Below are positions 1-7,110 of a DNA stretch of 64,000 nt, in pieces. The stretch covers positions 930,001-994,000 of the forward strand of contig NZ_WJFD01000001.1 of assembly GCF_009647655.1 (NCBI RefSeq). The letters are read 5' to 3'. The stretch comes from Chitinophaga sp. SYP-B3965 (GTDB lineage Bacteria; Bacteroidota; Bacteroidia; Chitinophagales; Chitinophagaceae). Within the stretch, counting starts at the first letter, position 1; each line of letters begins with the position of its first letter. The notes beneath the pieces are model-generated. The model worked only from the letters and a program-made list of their open reading frames with translations, did not search any database and was not told the origin of the DNA. The position numbers and the translations under genes were made by a program.

Positions 1-1
1 G

Positions 2-970
2 CTGGAAAATAAATACCAGTTTAATGGTAAGGAATTGCAGAATAATGAATTTGGTAACGGAGACGGGCTTGATTGGTATGATTATGGCGCAAGGATGTAT
101 GATGCACAGATAGGAAGATGGCATGTTATGGATCCGCTGATGGATAAGATAGCTTCCATAACACCCTATAACTATTGTCTTAATAACCCCGTGGGGTTAG
201 TAGACCCTGATGGAATGTGGGTAGAAAATGAGGATGGTAGTATCAGCACTACAGATCCTAAAGAGATCGTCCGCTTTATTGGCGCAATTAAAGAAAATGC
301 TAAAAACGGAATTGCACAAGCTGTTACAACAAGTGCTGAGTATGCACACGAATTATATAATGATCTAAGTGCTTTTGCTAATAAACATCCGTCATCAATA
401 GATGCTGTTAATGTAATTTTATCTGCGATAAGCGGGCGCGTGGATAAGATGGTGGAACATGATACCCGCAAGATGAGCTGGCTCGATCTAACGTTAATAT
501 GGACATTTGAACTGGGGAAAGAGAAAACAATAGTATTTGATCAGGGTGGGGTGCTCATAGAAGATCTGAAGAAACAAGAAGGTGTACAGCAAGCCAGGGA
601 TATTGCAAATGAAAGGTTGGCAAATTGTTTGGAAGATATGCGTGTGAGGAAGACCTGGGCTTATGGCCAGAATGCATTTTATGCCGGGATAAAAGAAAAT
701 AATGTTGCGACTTCTTTCCTTGGTAGTTATGTGACCTATGTTGAGATGGTATATGATGCTAAAAACGGCACTGCTACTTATACTTTTACAATTGAAAATA
801 CAACCGGATGGGAGTCTGGTACCAGGTTGAGAAAAGCAGCACCAGGTAAAACAGTACACCAGGGTATTATACCTGATAGAGTGAGAGGGGCGCCTGGAGT
901 TAGGCTGGGAGGAAATTTGAAGCAGGTCTTTACATGGAAAGAAACAATACTGGTGGGACAGAAATTTTAA
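2..970 (+). CDS. RHS repeat-associated core domain protein, C-terminal part (5' end outside window)
   Basis: The frame is open to the left edge, so this is the tail of a large RHS/YD-repeat protein; about 322 codons are visible. The first 70 or so residues are the conserved RHS core that precedes the variable tip: [24 protein letters not shown], then [17 protein letters not shown]. After that boundary about 250 residues form a C-terminal domain, which in polymorphic toxins of this family is the effector. I recognise no known toxin fold in it; the last 60 residues contain [17 protein letters not shown] and [17 protein letters not shown], a segment that looks conserved rather than random. The lipoprotein gene starts four bases after the stop and is the natural candidate for the immunity partner. 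Toxin activity is inferred from the family, not seen. Confidence 0.85.
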   Translation: MENKYQFNGKELQNNEFGNGDGLDWYDYGARMYDAQIGRWHVMDPLMDKIASITPYNYCLNNPVGLVDPDGMWVENEDGSISTTDPKEIVRFIGAIKENAKNGIAQAVTTSAEYAHELYNDLSAFANKHPSSIDAVNVILSAISGRVDKMVEHDTRKMSWLDLTLIWTFELGKEKTIVFDQGGVLIEDLKKQEGVQQARDIANERLANCLEDMRVRKTWAYGQNAFYAGIKENNVATSFLGSYVTYVEMVYDAKNGTATYTFTIENTTGWESGTRLRKAAPGKTVHQGIIPDRVRGAPGVRLGGNLKQVFTWKETILVGQKF

Positions 971-974
971 ATCT

Positions 975-1484
975 ATGCAGATGAAGCCTTTTTTGCTTGT
1001 TTTGTTTTTTACATCAATAATAATGAGTTGTAATTCCCCAAAACCTAAGTTTGGGAAAGAATATAATGACAGACGAACTAAGTACGGAGTGCAAATACTC
1101 CCGGATGACTGGAAGGTCATTTCCATAACAGATGAATTTGTAATATGGAAAAATCCTGCGCTGGATAAAGAGAAAGCGACCTTTTTTTCTAAAACTGTTA
1201 GTTATGAAAAGGGAGAATGGGATTATGATGAGGACCTGTTTTACAGCGGTAAAAAATTCAGGTCATTTAATCATGACATAGCTGAATGCCTGAGTGCAGT
1301 GTATTATTTTAAACCAAAAATAATTAGATCTGAAAAAGTAAAGGGTTGGTATTTTATGTACACAGGGCCAGGCGAAGAAATAGGAGAGGGCATAGAGGGA
1401 GTGTCCTCAGTAGATATTAAGATGAACGCACAGCAGGCCGATTCCACGCTGAGGTCCTGGGGGCTTAATTATCATTATAAATGA
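975..1484 (+). CDS. Predicted lipoprotein, candidate immunity protein of the RHS toxin
   Basis: 169 residues. A hydrophobic signal sequence (residues 4-18) ends in a lipobox-like MSCNS with Cys at about residue 19, so the product should be lipidated and envelope-anchored. The mature part shares blocks with the protein at 8947-9435: PKFGKEYN, RRT, PDDWKV, GWYF-YTG and a C-terminal MNAQQ-DS-L--WGL-Y-Y. I do not recognise a named family. It begins four bases after the RHS stop codon, the arrangement expected of an effector-immunity pair. A lipoprotein immunity factor would fit a toxin acting in the periplasm or at the membrane, but this is inference from position only. Start could be Met1 or Met3. 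Confidence 0.75.
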   Translation: MQMKPFLLVLFFTSIIMSCNSPKPKFGKEYNDRRTKYGVQILPDDWKVISITDEFVIWKNPALDKEKATFFSKTVSYEKGEWDYDEDLFYSGKKFRSFNHDIAECLSAVYYFKPKIIRSEKVKGWYFMYTGPGEEIGEGIEGVSSVDIKMNAQQADSTLRSWGLNYHYK

Positions 1485-1533
1485 TATGACGTCATATGAT
1501 CACTATGGAGGGATAGCAACCCTTCATAGTGAT
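1484..1533. repeat. Palindrome plus inverted repeat after the RHS/lipoprotein unit
   Basis: ATATGACGTCATAT (1484-1497) is a perfect 14-bp palindrome at the lipoprotein stop. It is followed by ATCACTATG (1499-1507) pairing with CATAGTGAT (1525-1533), with further AGGG/CCCT pairing inside. This could be a terminator for the plus-strand unit, but there is no T run after it. Confidence 0.45.
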
Positions 1534-1588
1534 TCCATTCACTGTATACCTGCAATACTACGATTCTGTTATTCAAGCGAAAAATTAT

Positions 1589-1620
1589 AACCAGGGCAAC
1601 CCAAAGAGGCTGCCCTGGTT
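1589..1620 (-). terminator. Rho-independent terminator of the terC-like gene
   Basis: AACCAGGGCA (1589-1598) pairs with TGCCCTGGTT (1611-1620). Read on the minus strand the hairpin is followed by ATAATTTTT, right after the terC-like stop codon at 1631. Confidence 0.75.
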
Positions 1621-1630
1621 GGCTTAATAA

Positions 1631-2407
1631 CTACTTGATATCCCTCGGCGTATTTAATTCGATATTCTTCGCATTTCTCCCTCTCAACCGTATATTCAGT
1701 AGTTCCACGATCAATGAGAAGCCCAGGCAGGAATAAATGATACTCTTGCTGACCTCCTGATGGAAACCACTGGCGATCAGTACCACACCTATTACTATCA
1801 GGAATGTAAGCGCCAGCATTTGCAATGTGGGCTGTTTGTTGATGATCTTTGTAACGGGGCCTGCGAACAGCATCATGATCAGGATGGAGACTACTACCGC
1901 AATGATCATCACGAGCACATTGTCTACAAGGCCTACTGCGGTCAGGATCGAGTCGAATGAAAAGACGGCATCTACCAGCACTATCTGGAAAAGCACCGAA
2001 GCCAGGCTATGGGGAGCGCGGGTGTTTTTATGTCCCTCATCTGCATCTGTCTGCAACTTATGATGTATCTCCAGTGTGCTTTTAACGATCAGGAAAAGGC
2101 CGCCTGCCAGTAGGATGATATCCTTCCAGCTCAGCGGGATCACTGTATCGTTCAGCCATCTGAAATTAATTACGGGGTCTTTAAGCCCGATGATCCAGTT
2201 GATGCATAACAACAGTGCTACCCTGAATAACATGGCCAGTCCCAACCCTATGTTCCGGGCTTTACGCTGCTGGTGCTCCGGCAGTTTCCCGGCCACGATG
2301 GAAATGAAGATGATATTGTCAATACCCAGGACCACTTCCAGGAAACAAAGTGTGATCAGGCTGATCCAGACGGAAGCATCGGTGAAATCGGGAATAATAA
2401 ATTCCAT
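1631..2407 (-). CDS. TerC family integral membrane protein
   Basis: 258 residues, the usual length for the family. The start MEFIIPDFTDASVWISLITL is followed by the TerC hallmark FLEVVLGIDNIIFI (about residues 22-35) and a later VDAVFSFDSILTAVGL, which repeat the acidic Asp-in-membrane pattern used for metal binding. About seven hydrophobic segments are visible, with a charged His-rich cytoplasmic loop (HHKLQTDADEGHKNTRAPHS) in the middle. TerC proteins have been linked to tellurite resistance and to manganese export or metal loading of exported proteins; which applies here cannot be told. It is next to a zinc-ribbon gene on the same strand, and no other ter genes are present, so a stand-alone metal-homeostasis role is more likely than a tellurite operon. 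Confidence 0.92.
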   Translation of the reverse strand: MEFIIPDFTDASVWISLITLCFLEVVLGIDNIIFISIVAGKLPEHQQRKARNIGLGLAMLFRVALLLCINWIIGLKDPVINFRWLNDTVIPLSWKDIILLAGGLFLIVKSTLEIHHKLQTDADEGHKNTRAPHSLASVLFQIVLVDAVFSFDSILTAVGLVDNVLVMIIAVVVSILIMMLFAGPVTKIINKQPTLQMLALTFLIVIGVVLIASGFHQEVSKSIIYSCLGFSLIVELLNIRLRGRNAKNIELNTPRDIK

Positions 2408-2426
2408 TATCTGAGATTTTTAAGAA

Positions 2427-2669
2427 TTAATCGAAATCAAAAAAGTCGCCGAGGAGCCCTCTTTTTTTCCTGGGATGTTTATGGTGGTCATCATCGTGGT
2501 GGTTATCATACCGTTTGTCCTCATGGCTGCTGCGTTTGTCGTCATATTCCAGCAGTTTATCCAGCTCACCTTTATCCAGCCAGATGCCGCGGCATTTCGG
2601 GCAATAATCGATTTCAACGTTGTTCCGCTGCGTCATGAGCAGCGTTTCGTTGCAATTTGGGCATTTCAT
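2427..2669 (-). CDS. Small zinc-ribbon protein, TFIIB-type zinc finger (zf-TFIIB family)
   Basis: 80 residues from the second of two adjacent Met codons, chosen because family members begin MKCPxC. Two Cys pairs are visible: CPNC at residues 3-6 and CPKC in DYCPKCRGIWLDKGELDKLL, the classic zf-TFIIB signature. The C-terminal half is extremely rich in His, Asp and Lys (HEDKRYDNHHDDDHHKHPRK), a possible extra metal-binding tail, and ends in GLLGDFFDFD, a short conserved-looking terminal motif. It ends 20 bp upstream of the terC-like gene on the same strand and may be co-transcribed with it. The biological role of this family is not established. Confidence 0.88.
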   Translation of the reverse strand: MKCPNCNETLLMTQRNNVEIDYCPKCRGIWLDKGELDKLLEYDDKRSSHEDKRYDNHHDDDHHKHPRKKRGLLGDFFDFD

Positions 2670-2763
2670 CAATACTTGATTTATAATTTACGGAAAATAG
2701 AAATACAACGGCTTATCCCTGGCAGGAATATGCGGTAATTCATGTGCGGCAAAAGGAGGGCGA

Positions 2764-3105
2764 TCAAAACAGGCTGAACCGATAAAGGAAAGTATAATAC
2801 GCCGGTCTGATCCAGGGGGCCAGGCGGAAGTATTGATGGCTGTTATTGTTGTGGATAACGGTATTGAAAACACGCACAAACTGCTGTTTGCTGAAAATGC
2901 GTTTGTTTCTTACGGCAGTTTCTATACCCAGGCTAAGTTTGCAGGCCTCTGGGTTTTCATTTTCATAAAGCAGTGATTCCTGGAGGTAACCCTGCCCGGG
3001 GCTGGAAGGGAGAATGTAGGATGCGCAGGAGCACAGGCTCAGTACTAACAATAAGATAATACGAAACCTGCCTTTAAAAGATATTTCCGGAGCGTAGTTG
3101 AGCAA
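2764..3105 (-). CDS. Hypothetical small lipoprotein
   Basis: 113 residues, no family recognised. Residues 12-24 (GRFRIILLLVLSL) form a signal-like hydrophobic stretch preceded by basic residues, followed by CSCAS, where Cys27 could be the lipidated residue. The rest is basic and aromatic-rich (YFRLAPWIRPAYYTFLYRFSLF at its C-terminus is given here only in part: RLAPWIRPAYY). No other Met is available near the signal, so the start is fixed at 3105. It lies in the same orientation as the two genes to its left, 95 bp from the zinc-ribbon gene. Coding status rests on the signal/lipobox combination alone, so moderate confidence. Confidence 0.55.
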   Translation of the reverse strand: MLNYAPEISFKGRFRIILLLVLSLCSCASYILPSSPGQGYLQESLLYENENPEACKLSLGIETAVRNKRIFSKQQFVRVFNTVIHNNNSHQYFRLAPWIRPAYYTFLYRFSLF

Positions 3106-3265
3106 TTCCCTGCAATTTTCCCGGCTAAAGTAAATAATTATTCTGATCCGCCACAGTTTGGTATGGAGCGTTTATAGAGGAACCCTTCTGCTACAGTGTT
3201 TGGCCTATACCATGGACGTGTAATGATTAGCTGATAAGGGATCGATAAGAGGAATACGAGAGGTA

Positions 3266-3324
3266 CCTCCTGCACAGGAATTTATCCACATTTTGGGCAT
3301 ATTAACAATGTAATCCATTGAAAT
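3266..3324. repeat. Dispersed 59-bp element, copy 1 (contains TTATCCACA)
   Basis: Matches 8851-8909 at 53 of 59 positions in the same orientation. It contains TTATCCACA (3282-3290), a perfect consensus DnaA-box 9-mer, and the string GCATATTAACAATG. In both copies the element ends about 40 bp before the start codon of a signal-peptide gene, so it may be a shared promoter or regulatory region. Confidence 0.8.
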
Positions 3325-3365
3325 ATATCTATTTTACGAGGATTAATATAACAGCCCAATTACCC

Positions 3366-4307
3366 ATGAAAAAATTCATCCTGTTACCTGTTTTCGCTTT
3401 ATTTAGCGCCTTCAGCTTTGCTTCACCTAATATCGTTGACGAGTACACTGCGGATGTGTACTTTCCTCCGGGCTATGCCGTAGGAGATTACATAGAATTC
3501 CTGAAAGTTGAGCCTTTGGATGCTGGAGTTTCCGGATATTATGATGTCTCAATATCATATGTACAAGGTAATCTGGCTGCCGCCGCGACTCATCGTGCTG
3601 CCATTTCTCATGCGAACCCGGCACTTTGGCGTGAAATGGGAAAAGTGAACAATAATGGATATACCGCATCAATGGCTTATAATTTTACGGTGGATTGCAA
3701 TACAGAATATGCAAATGCCCGGTTCAGGATACGTACTGTTAATACCTTTGGAGTTATGACTAATGGCATTATTGTTCACATAAAGGTGCGGTCTATCAAT
3801 TTAAATGGTGGCTGGGTCCCATTAGCCACTACCGGAAATGATCAGACTGTAACTAAATTACAACCCATGACAAATGAATGGAGTTTGTATGTAGGGAATC
3901 CCTTTACGACTAATTCCGCTACAGTAGCTTTGAATGTTAAAGAAAACGGTTTCATCGGTGTTGGCACAAGAACTCCACAATCAGAATTGGCTGTAGCCGG
4001 CACCATTACAGCAAAAAAAGTAAGAGTAACAGTAGCTACCTCTGAGTGGCCCGATTTCGTATTTGAAGAAGGTTATCCATTACCAGATCTCTCCGAAGTA
4101 GCGCAGTTTATTGCAGAGAAGAGACACTTGCCTGGTATACCTTCTGCCAGCCAGGTTGAAAAAGACGGGCAGGATATAGGGGAGATGAATGGCAAATTAT
4201 TACAAAAAATAGAGGAGTTGACATTGTACCTTATTGCGGAGCAAAAGGAACGTAAGAAACTAGAGGAAGCGGTAAAGAAATTGCAGCAGCAAATTGAAAA
4301 TAAGTGA
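3366..4307 (+). CDS. Secreted protein with Bacteroidota tail-fibre-like C-terminal domain
   Basis: 313 residues from the Met at 3366, chosen because MKKFILLPVFALFSAFSFA is an ideal signal peptide; an upstream in-frame Met at 3318 would bury it. Residues about 20-200 form a beta-rich domain of unknown type. The C-terminal third follows a pattern common in Bacteroidota surface proteins: NGFIGVGTRTPQSELAVAGT, then TAKKVRVT, WPDFVFEEGYPLPDLSEVAQ, HLPGIPSASQV and GEMNGKLLQKIEELTLYLI, ending in a charged coiled coil (EQKERKKLEEAVKKLQQQI). Such tails resemble phage tail-fibre stalk and self-trimerising ends. The gene is preceded by copy 1 of the dispersed element. Function unknown; probably a trimeric exported surface protein. 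Confidence 0.85.
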   Translation: MKKFILLPVFALFSAFSFASPNIVDEYTADVYFPPGYAVGDYIEFLKVEPLDAGVSGYYDVSISYVQGNLAAAATHRAAISHANPALWREMGKVNNNGYTASMAYNFTVDCNTEYANARFRIRTVNTFGVMTNGIIVHIKVRSINLNGGWVPLATTGNDQTVTKLQPMTNEWSLYVGNPFTTNSATVALNVKENGFIGVGTRTPQSELAVAGTITAKKVRVTVATSEWPDFVFEEGYPLPDLSEVAQFIAEKRHLPGIPSASQVEKDGQDIGEMNGKLLQKIEELTLYLIAEQKERKKLEEAVKKLQQQIENK

Positions 4308-4361
4308 ATTTCAAAGGAGAAAAGAAAAGAAGCGATCCTTTTGATAAGATATGTTATTTTG

Positions 4362-4390
4362 TAATCCCCGGCCAAGGACCGGGGATTATT
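4362..4390 (+). terminator. Probable terminator after the tail-fibre-like gene
   Basis: TAATCCCCGG (4362-4371) and CCGGGGATTA (4379-4388) form a 10-bp stem with a 7-nt loop. The downstream T run is weak (TTGCTT), so termination efficiency is uncertain. Confidence 0.55.
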
Positions 4391-4420
4391 GCTTATGTAC
4401 TGATTTAAAAAGTATTTTTT

Positions 4421-5008
4421 ATGGCGTTAATGGGATCATTACATAATTTTCACGAATTTTTACTTTCTATCGATCATCCTGCTATTGCGATGCTGAATGG
4501 AGAAATGGATCAGCAGAACATGGATGTGCTTTTTCTATCCAAGGATATTGACCTGAAAGGCAATGACGATCTGTATACTTTATATGGATGGGGGAATGGG
4601 ATCCAAATGTCCAGGGAGATGGCATTAGGGCAGATGTGGTTTTTTGAGCAGGGCATTTTTCTTTCTTTTGAGATGGCCGTGGAAACTTACCAGATATTTG
4701 TTCATCAAGAGGAGCTATGGAATAAAAAACTATTTCCTTTGTTTACGAGTGGCGGGGGAGATTTTTTATTAATAGATCTGGAACCTACGAGTCCTACTTA
4801 CAATATGATACATCTTTATGCTCCTACTGTATTGCTGGGATTTGAATCGAAGACAATATACGACTCACTGGATCATCTTTTTATTACTGCGCTGGCTTGT
4901 TATGAGCAGGGGGAGTATTGTATAAAGGATGGGCTTTTCCATGCGAATGAAGGGGCAAGTCTTATTTGTGCGAAGTTGAATCCGCTAAGTGAATTTTGGA
5001 AGGATTAA
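4421..5008 (+). CDS. SMI1/KNR4 (SUKH) family immunity-type protein
   Basis: 195 residues. The pattern LYGWGNGIQ (about residues 52-60), then GIFLSFEMAVETY, FPLFTSGGGDFLLIDLE and a C-terminal NPLSEFW matches the SUKH/SMI1-KNR4 fold as found in Bacteroidota, including the conserved central Gly-Gly-Asp-Phe segment. SUKH proteins are widespread immunity proteins for polymorphic and contact-dependent toxins, binding and neutralising different toxin domains. It is the first gene of a plus-strand run of small immunity-like genes downstream of an RHS toxin tail. No toxin directly precedes it, so it may protect against foreign toxins. The next gene begins two bases after its stop, consistent with co-transcription. 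Confidence 0.85.
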   Translation: MALMGSLHNFHEFLLSIDHPAIAMLNGEMDQQNMDVLFLSKDIDLKGNDDLYTLYGWGNGIQMSREMALGQMWFFEQGIFLSFEMAVETYQIFVHQEELWNKKLFPLFTSGGGDFLLIDLEPTSPTYNMIHLYAPTVLLGFESKTIYDSLDHLFITALACYEQGEYCIKDGLFHANEGASLICAKLNPLSEFWKD

Positions 5009-5009
5009 A

Positions 5010-5447
5010 ATGAATGCCATGGAAGTGTTAAAATGGGCGAGGTATTTTGATTTTGAAGCGATGTTTTGTCTTGTCATAGGGGGAGTTTTGATCGCAAAGG
5101 CTATTTCTTTTTATTTGAAAAGAACTAATATCTTTTCAAAAGGTATTACTGTAAAGGGCGAGGTTGTCGATTTTAAATTGAGGTTTAGTAGTAACATATT
5201 GAGTAGCGTTCCGATTATCAGATTTAAGACAGAAGAGGGGAGGATTATTGAGTCGGAATATACCACGAGTGCCTTTGGGATTCACTTTGAATTGGGGATG
5301 GAAGTAACTATCATTTATAGTAAAGATAGACCGACTTCTTTCTTTCTTAAAGAAGAAGGAGGAAGAGGTAACATATTGCCTGTTATTTTATTGGTTATAG
5401 CTTGTATGATGATAGTAATAGCTATTAGAAGGGTTTTTTCAATCTGA
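5010..5447 (+). CDS. DUF3592-like membrane protein
   Basis: 145 residues from the ATG at 5010; an earlier start at 4989 would overlap the SUKH gene. An N-terminal membrane helix (residues about 12-34, MFCLVIGGVLIAKAISFYL) is followed by a soluble beta-rich part with KGEVVDFKLR, PIIRFKTEEGRIIESEY and GMEVTIIYSKDRP, then a second helix (LPVILLVIACMMIVIAI) at the C-terminus. This two-helix frame around a small beta domain is the DUF3592 pattern, whose members appear often in toxin-immunity neighbourhoods. The opening MEVLKWARYFDF recurs at 5851 as MELLKWARDFEF, a second, broken copy of the gene start. Function unknown; membrane immunity protein is an inference. Confidence 0.75.
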   Translation: MNAMEVLKWARYFDFEAMFCLVIGGVLIAKAISFYLKRTNIFSKGITVKGEVVDFKLRFSSNILSSVPIIRFKTEEGRIIESEYTTSAFGIHFELGMEVTIIYSKDRPTSFFLKEEGGRGNILPVILLVIACMMIVIAIRRVFSI

Positions 5448-5452
5448 TTGAG

Positions 5453-5791
5453 ATGGATAATGAAGTGTTTGAAAGAATTGTTCTATTGGTGGAGAGCAAA
5501 ATGGGTAAGTATAAATGGCCAATGAGCAGAGAAACCTGCCTTGAAAAAGATTTAGGAATGAGCGGTGATGATGCTTATGAATTCCTTTTAGATTTTAGTA
5601 AGGAGTTTAAAATTAGCTTGTCTGAGTTCGAAATGAAAAAATACTTTTATCCTGAAGGGGATTCAATTTTTCCGGGTATTATAAGGCTCTTTACAGGTAG
5701 GGATAATCCTAAACAAATGGAATTAACGTTAGGTCATTTAGAGAAAGCGGTTATTGCGGGTCGATTGGATGAAGATGTAATAAGTTTCTAG
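5453..5791 (+). CDS. DUF1493 family protein
   Basis: 112 residues. The segment SRETCLEKDLGMSGDDAYEF (residues 24-43) followed by LLDFSKEFKISLSEF is the DUF1493 signature, a small helical, acyl-carrier-protein-like family found mainly beside secreted toxin genes in Proteobacteria and Bacteroidota. It has no Ser-Leu phosphopantetheine site of a true carrier protein: the matching position reads GMSGDDA. The gene starts five bases after the DUF3592-like stop and appears to belong to the same transcription unit. Immunity or regulatory function is inferred from the family's genomic habits rather than known biochemistry. Confidence 0.8.
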   Translation: MDNEVFERIVLLVESKMGKYKWPMSRETCLEKDLGMSGDDAYEFLLDFSKEFKISLSEFEMKKYFYPEGDSIFPGIIRLFTGRDNPKQMELTLGHLEKAVIAGRLDEDVISF

Positions 5792-5850
5792 AATGGCGAA
5801 AGCCTTGTGCCAACTGGTGGGATTGTTGCTTATGTTTAAATAGTTGATCA

Positions 5851-5970
5851 ATGGAATTATTAAAATGGGCAAGGGATTTTGAGTTCCTGGCCAATAATCC
5901 GGTTTCTTTTTGGTTAATACAATTTAGTTCATTCGGATGGCAAATATTATTACAGTACTGGCAGAAATAA
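5851..5970 (+). pseudogene. Truncated second copy of the DUF3592-like gene start
   Basis: A 39-codon frame begins MELLKWARDFEFLANNP, strongly resembling MEVLKWARYFDFEAM at the start of the 5010-5447 gene, then departs and stops at 5968-5970. The membrane and beta domains are absent. It overlaps the start of the next gene by 34 bp in another frame. Best read as the 5' remnant left when an immunity gene was duplicated and replaced. Confidence 0.5.
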
Positions 5971-6245
5971 CTTTATACGAAGGAGGAGGCATGCGAAATA
6001 CTCCTTTTACTAATGGATATAGGCCCCTCTTTAACCTTAGAGATGTATCCACAAAAATATCTGGTCACATTAATATTGTTGAAAGGGAGTGCTTTTCTCC
6101 AGGCGAAACAGGAAAAGTTACCATATCCTTTTTACAAGGAATGGTGGATGATAGTTCCTTTAATATTAATGAGGAATTCACCTTTGGTGAAGGGATTGGA
6201 ATATTAGGCAAAGGGCGAATATTGGAAAGAGTAAACCCTGTGTAA
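5937..6245 (+). CDS. Small protein resembling EF-Tu C-terminal (domain 3) beta-barrel
   Basis: 102 residues. The order YRPLFNLRDVSTKISGHINI, then CFSPGETGKVTISFLQG, and FTFGEGIGILGKGRILERVN follows the last beta-barrel domain of elongation factor Tu (Y-P-F--G--T--I-G, PG----V---L--P, F-IREGG-TVG-G-V), but no GTPase domain is present and the sequence is only distantly similar. Stand-alone copies occur in Bacteroidota near immunity genes. It starts inside the DUF3592 remnant and ends two bases before the CPCC remnant. One hypothesis is a decoy or shield for toxins that use or attack EF-Tu; this is speculative. Confidence 0.65.
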   Translation: MANIITVLAEITLYEGGGMRNTPFTNGYRPLFNLRDVSTKISGHINIVERECFSPGETGKVTISFLQGMVDDSSFNINEEFTFGEGIGILGKGRILERVNPV

Positions 6246-6247
6246 AT

Positions 6248-6375
6248 ATGATAGAACGACATAATTGCAGCGTTTGTGGACTATATCTGTATGAAAATCC
6301 ATGGGGGGGAAGATGATGGTAGTCCTACCTATGGTATTTGCTATTGCTCGGTTTCTTTACAAAAGATGACAATAT
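6248..6375 (+). pseudogene. Frameshifted remnant of a CPCC-like cysteine-rich small protein gene
   Basis: From ATG 6248 the frame reads MIERHNCSVCGLYLYENPWG and stops at 6316, just after a run of seven Gs (6303-6309). Removing one G gives a continuation WGEDDGSPTYGICYC, which restores the typical C-x2-C---PWGEDG-SPTY-IC-C layout of small cysteine-rich Bacteroidota proteins. The second Cys-Cys knuckle is also damaged, and the usual C-terminal half is missing before the next gene starts at 6376. A single-base sequencing error could explain the G run but not the truncation. Confidence 0.5.
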
Positions 6376-6702
6376 ATGACAAAGTATAAGATAATGGTAA
6401 GCGAACCATGGGATTTTGAAGGCCCAGCCGGGGCTAATCTCATAATTGGAAATATAGTAAAGAAAATCTCTCCATTGCTTATTGTTTTTGAATCAGATCA
6501 TTTACTCAACTTCGGAAGCTTTGAAGGAAGGATACTGATTCTAAAACCCAGATACGAAAAAGAAGTACTAAGTGATGAGAATAGTTTTGAAGGCATTGTT
6601 GGGGGAGCTATCTTTTTATCAGATAATTATGAGTATAAAGACATTGAATATTTAGAGAAAAACAGCAAGTATGTATTCATTGGCAGTTTAAGAGAAAATT
6701 AA
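6376..6702 (+). CDS. Hypothetical protein in immunity array
   Basis: 108 residues, family not recognised. It is soluble, acidic and beta-rich in appearance: KYKIMVSEPWDFEGPAGANL at the start, then LLIVFESDHLLNF, GRILILKPRYEKEVL, and an Asp/Glu/Tyr-rich C-terminus (DNYEYKDIEYLEKNSKYVF). There is no signal peptide or membrane segment, so the product should be cytoplasmic. Its ATG overlaps the end of the CPCC remnant, and it lies on the same strand as the surrounding immunity-like genes. Size, charge and context fit a toxin-neutralising protein, but nothing in the sequence proves it. Confidence 0.6.
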   Translation: MTKYKIMVSEPWDFEGPAGANLIIGNIVKKISPLLIVFESDHLLNFGSFEGRILILKPRYEKEVLSDENSFEGIVGGAIFLSDNYEYKDIEYLEKNSKYVFIGSLREN

Positions 6703-6774
6703 TATGGGAAATAAAGGGGCAACAGTAAATGAAATAAAACATGCAAGAATACATCAGAAGAGTAACTAGTAGCA

Positions 6775-7002
6775 ATGCGATTAAGAATAATTGAAACCGA
6801 TTTTACAGCAAATAATGGTTGGCTTTTTAAATTAGCCGATGAAAGAGGAAATCATTTTTACATTATGGTTGATTCTTTTTACAAAACCCATAATTTAATT
6901 AGCCCTGTTACAAAAAAGGAGCTTGACTATTACGATTTGGGACTATGGATCAATGCGTCTGTTATTCAAATAGAAGAGAAAGGCATTGTGGTTGGCGCAT
7001 AG
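6775..7002 (+). CDS. Hypothetical small protein in immunity array
   Basis: 75 residues, family not recognised. The sequence MRLRIIETDFTANNGWLFKL begins a probable small beta-barrel: alternating strands with FYIMVDSFY and a closing ASVIQIEEKGIVVGA that could be an OB-like or SH3-like fold. No signal peptide or membrane helix. It lies 72 bp after the previous gene on the same strand; the interval holds only a 21-codon frame without support. Very short genes are hard to confirm by eye; regular codon structure and context are the only evidence. Confidence 0.5.
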   Translation: MRLRIIETDFTANNGWLFKLADERGNHFYIMVDSFYKTHNLISPVTKKELDYYDLGLWINASVIQIEEKGIVVGA

Positions 7003-7110
7003 CAAAATAGTGCAGAAGTTATAGCAACTCGATTTGATAAACAATCCATATGCAGGGAAAGATTTAGGCTCTGAATAAATTCCTTTCAAAGTAACTTAAA
7101 AAAGAATACC

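Noticed and set aside
494..1126. Long minus-strand reading frame opposite the RHS tail
   Set aside because: It lies entirely opposite the well-supported RHS C-terminal domain and the start of the lipoprotein, has low-complexity Ser/Phe/Ile composition and no start context; it is a shadow frame.
3282..3290. DnaA-box 9-mer as part of a replication origin
   Set aside because: Only one perfect box per element copy, with no box cluster, no AT-rich unwinding region and no dnaA/dnaN genes nearby. The two copies share a repeat, so this counts as one coincidence rather than an origin.
5792..5850. Short frame MAKALCQLVGLLLMFK after the DUF1493 gene
   Set aside because: Sixteen codons with no support; probably part of the decayed duplicate preceding the DUF3592 remnant.
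6704..6769. Tiny frame MGNKGATVNEIKHARIHQ
   Set aside because: Only 21 codons, no recognised family and no supporting promoter; could be debris but cannot be called a gene.
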